55,872 nt of DNA from Deltaproteobacteria bacterium. GTDB taxonomy: Bacteria; Myxococcota; Kuafuiibacteriia; Kuafuiibacteriales; Kuafuiibacteriaceae. The stretch spans positions 1-55,872 of the forward strand of contig WYAZ01000115.1 of NCBI GenBank assembly GCA_011526105.1, read 5' to 3'. Each line of letters starts with the position of its first letter. The stretch's first letter is position 1. The notes under the pieces were generated by a model. It worked only from the letters and a program-made list of their open reading frames with translations, was not told where the DNA came from and made no database searches. Made by a program: the position numbers and the translations under genes. This document shows positions 8,057 through 14,585 of the stretch, piece by piece.

Positions 8057-9085
8057 ATGCGAACTCATCGACTCATTCTGCTCTCCGCGCTCGCCTCGGC
8101 CATGCTCGCATGCGAGCGATCGTCCGGCTCTGTCGCCTTGGATCCGGTGCTGCAAGGACCCAGCCGTCCGCCACCGGGCGAGTGTCTGCTCGAAACCGAG
8201 AACTGCGGCACCGAGGTCGATCTCTGCTGTGAAGGCTCCTACTGCGATGAAGGGCCTTACACGCCCGAGTCCGGACGTTGCCGAGCACAGCGCCCGGACG
8301 GCGAACGCTGTGGCCTTTCATTTCAGTGTCAAAGCGGCGTGTGCAACTCGACCGGCCGCTGCGGCCCCGAGAGCTGCGTCCGCAATGGCGAGAGCTGCCT
8401 CGAGGAGGGCTGTTGCGCTGGAGCCTTCTGCGAGCAGAACGCCTACGTGCCGAGCTTCCAACACTGCGTGCCGAAGCGCGCGGATGGCGAGTTCTGTAGC
8501 TGGCACGGGGAGTGTGTGAGCGCTCAATGCACCGACGGCGTCTGCGGGGCTCCCGCCTGCGCTGAAGCCGGCACGTCTTGTTTTGGCTTTGAGGCCGGCT
8601 GCTGCGCGGACACCTTCTGCAACCTGCCGGCCGACAGCTACGGGCCGGGCGTGTGCGCAGCGAGGCTCCCCCAAGGATCGCCGTGTGAGGTGGGCGATCA
8701 ATGCGCGAGTGACAACTGCCAGGAGAACCGATGTGCCGCTCTGGCTCCGGTCGGCTCGGTGAGCTTCTCGCGCATCTACCACGAGGTGCTCGTACCCAAC
8801 GGATGCACCGGCGGCTATTGCCACGGCGGCGGCGCCGGTGGCCTGTGGTTCTCGAGCCTCGAAGGCGCCTACCGCGCGCTCGTCAATACCGCCGCCGCCG
8901 GTCCCGGCTGCAGTGCGATCCCGCGCGTGCGCCCGGGCCAGCTGAGCGCGAGCCTCATCTGGGCTAAGGTGGCCCCGGGGGTGGCGGCGCCGTGCGGCGA
9001 GAAGATGCCGCCGACCCGCGGCGCCCTCTCGGCAGGCAGCCTCGTTTTGCTCGAGGCGTGGATTCTCGCCGGCGCGCCGCGCTAG
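8057..9085 (+). CDS. Cys-rich lipoprotein with CX4CH cytochrome-like C-terminus
   Basis: The ATG is preceded by GAGAGG. The 342-residue product has a lipobox at LASAMLAC. Residues about 40-230 carry four dickkopf-like Cys-rich units, each with a CC pair (DLCCEGSYC, EGCCAGAFC, AGCCADTFC) and GxxC spacings, a pattern common in myxobacterial surface lipoproteins. The last 110 residues contain CTGGYCHGGG, a CX4CH haem c-like motif, and a later KMPP (Met likely the distal ligand) as in the unusual cytochrome-like domains of myxobacteria and planctomycetes. It follows the DUF5989 gene by nine bases, so it may be co-transcribed, but a link to carbamoylation is not evident. Haem attachment is inferred from the motif. 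Confidence 0.75.
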   Translation: MRTHRLILLSALASAMLACERSSGSVALDPVLQGPSRPPPGECLLETENCGTEVDLCCEGSYCDEGPYTPESGRCRAQRPDGERCGLSFQCQSGVCNSTGRCGPESCVRNGESCLEEGCCAGAFCEQNAYVPSFQHCVPKRADGEFCSWHGECVSAQCTDGVCGAPACAEAGTSCFGFEAGCCADTFCNLPADSYGPGVCAARLPQGSPCEVGDQCASDNCQENRCAALAPVGSVSFSRIYHEVLVPNGCTGGYCHGGGAGGLWFSSLEGAYRALVNTAAAGPGCSAIPRVRPGQLSASLIWAKVAPGVAAPCGEKMPPTRGALSAGSLVLLEAWILAGAPR

Positions 9086-9104
9086 CCTCTACGATTCCAG
9101 GGGA

Positions 9105-9896
9105 CTAGGAGACCTTCGCGATCTCACTTGCGCACTCGAGCACCCAGACGAGCCACGGCTTCGCGTTCTGATACTCCTCTCCGTCGTGCCACGGGGAGCA
9201 GAAGGTGCCGCTCGCATGTCCCGCCTCGTAGCGTTCGCTCACCAGAAAGCCGTAGCCTCCGCGTTTCCCCGTCTGCCCGTACCTTCCGCGACCGGGCTCG
9301 GAGTCGAGCTCCAGGGTGGGGGCTCCGCGACCGGCCGACCGCGGCGCGAGTCGGCGTAGATGCCCCGTCGAGTGAAACTGCACCTGAAGTCCCGAGAGAT
9401 CGAGGCCGGCGCCTTCGAGCACGTCGCGTGTGATCGGCAAGCGCGCACGCGTCTCAACGAAGCCCGGGAATCGAGCGTCCAGGGCTTCCGCCAGGATCCG
9501 GGCAGCGTTCGAGAGGCCGTGCGCGCTCGCCTCGAACTCGAAGTACGAGAGCACGGCCGGCGCCTCGATGAGCGCGCCGAGCACCTCCGCGAGTACGTCC
9601 GCTCGCTGTGCATCGAGGCCTTCGAGCTCGATGAGTCGTCTCCACAAAGCGCTCGAGATCGACGCGATACCTTCGGTTCGCGAGCGCTCGGCGTCACCCA
9701 AGACCGACTGGCGATGCGTGTGCAACTCCGTTGGGGCCGACTCGCCGAGGAGGCGAGCGAAGAGATCCGCGAAGAGGCGGGCTCTCTCCTTCTCTGGACG
9801 CGCGCGCAGCTCCTCGAGCACGCTCTCCGCCGAAGCGGCGAGCTCCTCCTTTGCGCGGTCGATTCTGGATGTCCGGTGGATTGTGCAGCTCGTCAT
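9105..9896 (-). CDS. Unrecognised protein
   Basis: The start at 9896 is supported by GGAGG six bases upstream; the in-frame ATG at 9920 lies ahead of that site. The product has 263 residues and no signal peptide or membrane helix. Residues 1-130 look alpha-helical and acidic. The C-terminal part is richer in Gly and aromatic residues (RGGYGFLVSERYEAG, FCSPWHDGEEYQN). No catalytic motif is clear. It ends 20 bases from the Cys-rich lipoprotein and is divergent from the radical SAM operon. Function unknown. Confidence 0.55.
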   Translation of the reverse strand: MTSCTIHRTSRIDRAKEELAASAESVLEELRARPEKERARLFADLFARLLGESAPTELHTHRQSVLGDAERSRTEGIASISSALWRRLIELEGLDAQRADVLAEVLGALIEAPAVLSYFEFEASAHGLSNAARILAEALDARFPGFVETRARLPITRDVLEGAGLDLSGLQVQFHSTGHLRRLAPRSAGRGAPTLELDSEPGRGRYGQTGKRGGYGFLVSERYEAGHASGTFCSPWHDGEEYQNAKPWLVWVLECASEIAKVS

Positions 9897-10086
9897 GTAG
9901 GCCTCCGGCCTTTGGCTCATTCACATCGCGTGCCCGCGACTTCGCCTCAGCCGAAGCCGTGGCCTCGGAGGCGCCGCTCGCTCCCGGCGCATCGGCTGGT
10001 CCGAGATGATGCAGCCCATCGAATCTTCAGGTCCGAACCCTGCCCAGGCACGCGACGCCGCGGTATACCCCCGCGTGGAGGCACCC

Positions 10087-10641
10087 ATGGAACGTTACCG
10101 TCGCGCCGGACTCATACTTCTCATCACGCTCGCATTCGCCTCGGGCCTGGTTGCCTGTTCGGGCTTCTCGCTCATCGGCGGGGTCGCGGGGGGCGTGCTC
10201 ACTGTTTTGGCGGTGGTGTTCTGGTTTGCCACTGCCACCACGCAGACCGGATGCACCACGCAGGCCTGCTTGTCGCTCGTGTTTGACGGGGGCGAAGGCG
10301 AAGACCTTGGGCCTTGCCTGAGCCAGATCTTCGACGGGGGCGGCGATGCGGGTGTCGAAGTGGGGCCGTGCCTCGGGGCACCGCTGCCCGACGCGGAGGT
10401 TGAAGACGTTGGAGAAGATGCGGGTCCTATCGGCCCGTGCCTCTCCATCGCGCCGCCCGATGCCGCGGTGGACGAGGACGCGGGCGGGCCGGACGCTTCG
10501 CCGGACGTCGCGTCCCTTCGACAATCTCAGGACCCGCAGCCAGCCAAGAGCGAAGCGATCGCACGCCTGGCCAAGCGCGGGGTGCTCCCGCCCGATGTGG
10601 CGGCGCGTCTTCGCGGCCGCACCGACGAGGAGCCTTCGTGA
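10087..10641 (+). CDS. Small membrane/lipoprotein with four Cys-Leu-Ser/Gly repeats, putative radical-SAM substrate
   Basis: The ATG at 10087 has GGAGG at 10077-10081. The 184-residue product has a hydrophobic start ending in a lipobox (LVAC, Cys24), then a second hydrophobic helix at about 29-50. The remainder is Gly/Asp/Ala-rich with a repeated motif: ACLSLVFDGG (Cys61), PCLSQIFDGG (Cys77), PCLGAPLPDA (Cys95) and PCLSIAPPDA (Cys118). Each has Cys-Leu and an Asp six or seven residues later. Cys56 is an extra cysteine. The tail (SEAIARLAKRGVLPPDVAARLRG) is helical and basic and could be a recognition element. The stop overlaps the GTG of a SPASM radical SAM gene. Regular repeats beside two radical SAM enzymes suggest a modified substrate (RiPP-like), which is an inference. 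A plain structural lipoprotein remains possible. Confidence 0.7.
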   Translation: MERYRRAGLILLITLAFASGLVACSGFSLIGGVAGGVLTVLAVVFWFATATTQTGCTTQACLSLVFDGGEGEDLGPCLSQIFDGGGDAGVEVGPCLGAPLPDAEVEDVGEDAGPIGPCLSIAPPDAAVDEDAGGPDASPDVASLRQSQDPQPAKSEAIARLAKRGVLPPDVAARLRGRTDEEPS

Positions 10642-11729
10642 GCATCTTCTTCCACGGACAGAGCAAGGTGCCGCGGCTCGACTTCGAGCTCACCCCGGGC
10701 TGCGACCACGCCTGCGGCCACTGCTACAACGTGTGGAATGCGAAGGCCGGCGAGCCCCAGGGCGGCTATCCAAAGGGACAACTCCGTGACGAAGAGTTCC
10801 TCTCGATGATGGAGAAAGCGGTCAAAGAGAGCGGGGCCGATCACATCACCATCACGGGCGGCGAGCCACTGCTTCGAAAGAACGCGCTCGAGATCATCGA
10901 ACGCGCATGCACGCTCGTCTCCTCCGTTCAGCTCATCACCAACGGGAGCCACGTCACGGCCGAGGTCGCCGAGCGCCTCGCCAGAGCGAAGGTGCGCTCG
11001 GTGCAACTCACCTTGCTCGCGGCCGATCGCGCGCTTCACGACCGCCTCAAAGGCGCTGAATGCTTCGACGATACTCTGCGGGCCGCGGTGACATTGAGAG
11101 AGCACGGCGTCCCGGTGCAGGTCTGCTTCGTCGCGATGAAGGAGAACTGGCGTGAGCTCGAAGGGGTGATGGAACTCTGCTTCGCGCTCGGGGTTCGGGC
11201 GCTGTCGTACAACCGGATGTCCGCCACCGGATGGTCGGTGCACGAACTCGCGCGGCTCATGCCTGAGGTCGAGGAGGTAGAGCACAACCTCGAATCCGCC
11301 CATCGGCTCGCGCGCCAGTACGGCATTCACGTCGCCACCGCGATGCCTATCCCGCCTTGCTTGATTCGGCACGAACGCTATCCCTCGGTGCGGTTTGGCC
11401 ACTGCAGCGTGGGCAGCGGGTCGCCCAATCTCACGATCGATGCGCTCGGAAACGTGCGGAGCTGCAACCTCTCGAGCGGCCTCCTCGGGAACGTCCTCGA
11501 GAAGCCGTGGTCCAAGATCTACCCCGCGCCCTACGTGCGCCGCTTCGTGAAAGACGTGCCGAAGATGTGCCGGGGGTGTCACTACGAGCAAAGCTGCCAA
11601 GGCGGCTGCAAGGAGAGTGGGTACGCCGCCTATGGAGCCCACTCGCATCCCGAGCCCTTCCTTCACTTCGCGAACGAACCCAGCGCGCGGCCGAGCGGAC
11701 ATCCTCGCTTGAAAGTGATCGGGGCCTGA
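10638..11729 (+). CDS. Radical SAM/SPASM maturase-like enzyme
   Basis: The start is the GTG at 10638, overlapping the preceding stop and preceded by GAGGAG at five bases; a longer reading in this frame would run through the upstream gene. The 363-residue product carries C22-DHA-C26-GH-C29 for the 4Fe-4S/SAM cluster, TITGGEPLL at 72-80, and LITNG at 99-103. The C-terminus is a SPASM/twitch domain: Cys241, Cys256 and Cys276 (DALGNVRSC), then C311-RG-C314, C320 and C324 (CQGGC). Such enzymes bind auxiliary clusters and usually modify peptides, for example thioether or C-C crosslinks and epimerisation. Position directly after a Cys-repeat protein supports that protein as substrate, which is an inference. 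Confidence 0.9.
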   Translation: MSIFFHGQSKVPRLDFELTPGCDHACGHCYNVWNAKAGEPQGGYPKGQLRDEEFLSMMEKAVKESGADHITITGGEPLLRKNALEIIERACTLVSSVQLITNGSHVTAEVAERLARAKVRSVQLTLLAADRALHDRLKGAECFDDTLRAAVTLREHGVPVQVCFVAMKENWRELEGVMELCFALGVRALSYNRMSATGWSVHELARLMPEVEEVEHNLESAHRLARQYGIHVATAMPIPPCLIRHERYPSVRFGHCSVGSGSPNLTIDALGNVRSCNLSSGLLGNVLEKPWSKIYPAPYVRRFVKDVPKMCRGCHYEQSCQGGCKESGYAAYGAHSHPEPFLHFANEPSARPSGHPRLKVIGA

Positions 11730-11730
11730 G

Positions 11731-13821
11731 ATGAAGGCTCGACCTCCCGCTGTCACGCTCATCTCGCCCGGCATCATCAAGTGGACGGACATGGACTTCG
11801 GCCTGCCGCACCTCGTGGCCATCGGCGGGTACCTGCAGCAGCACCTCGGGGTTCGAGTGGAGATCCTGGACCTTTCGTACGAAGGCACCGGCCACCGCGC
11901 GCTGGTCGAGAAGCTCGAGTCGCTGGGTCCTCACCTCATGATCGGGCTCTCCTGCTACTCGAGCTTCGACTACATGCGGGTGATGAGCCTCGCGCGCTTT
12001 CTGAAAGCGAGCCTGCCGGACGTGCCCTTGGTCGCGGGCGGCTATCACGCGAGTGCATTGCCCGGAGATCTCGTCTTCGACGGCAGCCCCTTCGACGCGG
12101 TGGTGGTGGGCGAGGGCGAGCTGCCCATGCGCGAGATCGCCGAGACCTTGCTCGGGGGCGGGCGCATTCAAACGCCCATCGTTGGGCCCAAGAACATCGA
12201 AGACGTGAACGAGCTGCCCCCCTATCGATGGGAGCTGCTCAACCACTACTGGCCCAAGGCGGAGCAGCTCGGGCGCAAGCTTCAGGTCTACTTGTCGCGC
12301 GGCTGCCCCTACCACTGTGCGTTCTGCATGGAGCGCGCGAAGACCGAGTACAAGTGGCGAGCCTTCTCCGAGGACCGAGCGCTCGATGAGCTCACTCGGC
12401 TCGCACGCTTCACAAACCTCTCCAAGTGGGTCGTGAACATCGCGGACCCCTTGTTCGGATTCAAGCGCAGCTGGCGGCGAAAAGTCCTCGAAGGCATCAT
12501 CGACCGTAAGCTCATGCCCAAGCAGTGCTGGACACTCACGCGCTCGGACGATCTCGAAACCGAGGATGTGGAGCTCCTCGCGCGGGCACGCTTCTCCATC
12601 GGCATCGGTGCCGAGAGCGGGAGCCCGCGCATGCTCGAGATCATGGACAAGACCCGAGATCCCGAGAGATATCTCGGCGCGCTCGAACGGCTGGCGGTCT
12701 TGTCGCGGCAGCACGGGCTCAACTGGGCGGCGAACGTGATCGTGGGCCACCCCGGGGAGACGCTCGAGACCATGCGCGAGACCCACGGCTTTCTCACGAA
12801 GCTGTATGCGTCCGCTCCCGAGACCTGCGGTTGGCTCTCCCTGGATGCGTTCCGGCTCTATCCGGGCGCGCTCATCCACGAACAGATGGCGAACTACGCC
12901 GAGCGTTACGGTACACGCTTTCGCCACGTGCAGTGGTGGAAGAGCTGGTACGACGGCGCGTTCCTCGCCGAGCACATCGATCCGAGCCACTCGCTCGATT
13001 ACGCCGGCCGCGTCAAAGAGATGTATCGGCTCTACCGGCCGCTGCTCGGCGAGATCCAGCGGCGCTTTCGAGGCCAGGGCCGGGCGGTGGACCGCGTCTT
13101 CGAGCGGAGCCTCTCGGAGCAGCAGACGATGATGAGTCCGCGCATGGAGGCGCTGCTGCTCGACCGCGCAGCTCGGGCGGAGAGGCAAGAGAGCGTGCCG
13201 CCGGCTCGGCTTCGGATCATCGGCCAAGGTTCAGCGCCCAAGGAGATCCACGTCCCGGTCGGGCTCATGGTGCGCGATGAAGCGGCGCGACGTCGCGAGC
13301 AGATGGTGCGGAGTCTCCTCGATGGCGGGCACCTCCGGACCGATCGCTTGGTCGAGGCGTTGCTCGTGGTCGACGCGAAGGACCACATGACGGCGTCTTC
13401 GAGCGGCACCGAGACACTCAGCCCCGCCACGCTCGCGGTCGTGCTCGAGGCCCTCGAGCCTGCGCTCGGCGACCGCGTGCTCTACCTCGGGGTGAGCGGC
13501 TACGTGGCCGCGCTCTTGAAAGACATGGTTCGCGAGGGCGGGGTGGTCGAGTTCGAGCGCGAGAAAGACCTCACGTCGCCTCGGCGCGCGAAGGGTCGCT
13601 ACGATCGCGTCCTGATGTTGGGCGCGCTGCCGCGGCGGCCGCCGTGGATCGCGGAGCGGCTGCACGTCGGGGGCCGGTTTGTTGGGTTCATCGGGCCGCG
13701 GTTTCGAACCCAGGACCTTTCGGTGATCACCTTCGGGGCAGAGGGACAGCTCGTGGAGCGCGCGATCGCCCGGGTCCAAGTGCCGGTGTTGGCCGGGAAA
13801 CATGGGTGGCTCGCGGCATGA
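11731..13821 (+). CDS. B12-binding radical SAM protein fused to a PCMT-like methyltransferase region
   Basis: The ATG lies one base after the previous stop. The product has 696 residues. Residues 5-150 form a B12-binding Rossmann domain (GLPHLVAIGGYLQ, GGYHASALP, VVVGEGELPM). Residues about 184-410 are a radical SAM barrel with C192-PYH-C196-AF-C199. Residues about 519-670 resemble protein-L-isoaspartate O-methyltransferase: REQMVRSLLDGG at the start, LSPATLAVVLEALEPALGDRVLYLG, SGYVAALL, then RYDRVLMLGALP and HVGGRFVGFIG. The SAM loop is one residue shorter than the usual GTGSGY and reads LGVSGY, so this part may be altered or inactive. B12 radical SAM enzymes often methylate unactivated carbons, and PCMT homologues act on Asp or isoAsp in several RiPP pathways. 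The Asp-rich precursor next door fits. The next start overlaps this stop (ATGA). Confidence 0.85.
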   Translation: MKARPPAVTLISPGIIKWTDMDFGLPHLVAIGGYLQQHLGVRVEILDLSYEGTGHRALVEKLESLGPHLMIGLSCYSSFDYMRVMSLARFLKASLPDVPLVAGGYHASALPGDLVFDGSPFDAVVVGEGELPMREIAETLLGGGRIQTPIVGPKNIEDVNELPPYRWELLNHYWPKAEQLGRKLQVYLSRGCPYHCAFCMERAKTEYKWRAFSEDRALDELTRLARFTNLSKWVVNIADPLFGFKRSWRRKVLEGIIDRKLMPKQCWTLTRSDDLETEDVELLARARFSIGIGAESGSPRMLEIMDKTRDPERYLGALERLAVLSRQHGLNWAANVIVGHPGETLETMRETHGFLTKLYASAPETCGWLSLDAFRLYPGALIHEQMANYAERYGTRFRHVQWWKSWYDGAFLAEHIDPSHSLDYAGRVKEMYRLYRPLLGEIQRRFRGQGRAVDRVFERSLSEQQTMMSPRMEALLLDRAARAERQESVPPARLRIIGQGSAPKEIHVPVGLMVRDEAARRREQMVRSLLDGGHLRTDRLVEALLVVDAKDHMTASSSGTETLSPATLAVVLEALEPALGDRVLYLGVSGYVAALLKDMVREGGVVEFEREKDLTSPRRAKGRYDRVLMLGALPRRPPWIAERLHVGGRFVGFIGPRFRTQDLSVITFGAEGQLVERAIARVQVPVLAGKHGWLAA

Positions 13822-14585
13822 GCGGCATCGAGTTCTCGCGCCGGCTCTCGACCTCGCTGGCCTACCACGTCCTCAGTCACCTCGACCTTGGCGGGGATGC
13901 CGCGAACCTCTTCCGCGGCCGGTCGAGCACGAAGGCGTGGGTCCGAGCGCTCGAGACGGCGTATGTGAGCGCGGGGACCGAGCGCCTCGAGCTTCAGTTC
14001 GCGGGTTTGGTTCACGAAGACGTGGACGTGCTCTTGGCTCGCGCCGCCGAGTCGAAGAGCCCGCTCTGGCGCATCTTTCTACGGGCGCTCGAGGCCGAAC
14101 GAGTGGAGCTCGAGGCGCGGTTCTTTGAGGGCGAACGCGAGGCGCGGTCGATCTTCGACGAGTCCGAGCGCCATCTGACGGGCCCGCTCCGCCAGCTCCG
14201 GTCCGCGCTGTGGGCCCCGCGAACGCCGCCCCCGCTGACGGTGCTGCACGTTCCAAGCCTCGTTCGTGCCGGCCGCGGCTACCCGCAGCGAGATCGGCAT
14301 CTCGTCGCGGTCTCCCTGGCTGCACCCGCGGAGCAAGTTCTCTTGCAGATCTTCCACGAGGAGGTGCATCCGGTTTCGGATCCCGAGCTCGCGCGCTTGG
14401 GCCTGCGTGACACACGCCTAGGGGCGCCCGGAGCCCGCGTCCATCAGCGCATCGAAGCCCATGCCCTCGAACGGGGGGCAGAAGTCATCGCGCGCTCTGC
14501 GCCCGAGCTGAGCCCGGCCTACGAACGTTGGCGCGCGCAGTGGTCCGCACAAGTGCGCGCTCAAGGCGCACAGACACTGCGGTAG
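13818..14585 (+). CDS. Zincin-like HEEVH protein of the radical SAM operon
   Basis: The ATG at 13818 overlaps the previous stop by four bases. The product has 255 residues and no signal peptide. The N-terminal two-thirds is helical with many charged residues. At 180-184 is HEEVH, an exact HExxH zinc site, in LLQIFHEEVHPVSDPE, and a possible third ligand Glu lies at 213 or 218 in RIEAHALERGAEVI. This layout suits a gluzincin-type metallopeptidase of unrecognised family. In an operon with a putative peptide substrate and two radical SAM enzymes, it could remove a leader or release product. That is an inference, and HExxH also occurs by chance at low rate. The 3' end overlaps the end of the convergent gene by 25 bases. 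Confidence 0.65.
   Translation: MSGIEFSRRLSTSLAYHVLSHLDLGGDAANLFRGRSSTKAWVRALETAYVSAGTERLELQFAGLVHEDVDVLLARAAESKSPLWRIFLRALEAERVELEARFFEGEREARSIFDESERHLTGPLRQLRSALWAPRTPPPLTVLHVPSLVRAGRGYPQRDRHLVAVSLAAPAEQVLLQIFHEEVHPVSDPELARLGLRDTRLGAPGARVHQRIEAHALERGAEVIARSAPELSPAYERWRAQWSAQVRAQGAQTLR

Noticed and set aside
10437-10637. Longer reading of the SPASM radical SAM gene
   Set aside because: It would overlap the whole end of the Cys-repeat gene; the GTG at 10638 has a perfect ribosome site and fits the family N-terminus.
10527-11888. Long antisense readings such as this one, and similar ones at 11431-13227 and 760-2163
   Set aside because: High-GC genes with strong third-position bias produce long open antisense frames. 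These have no conserved motifs, signals or ribosome sites and fully overlap well-supported genes.
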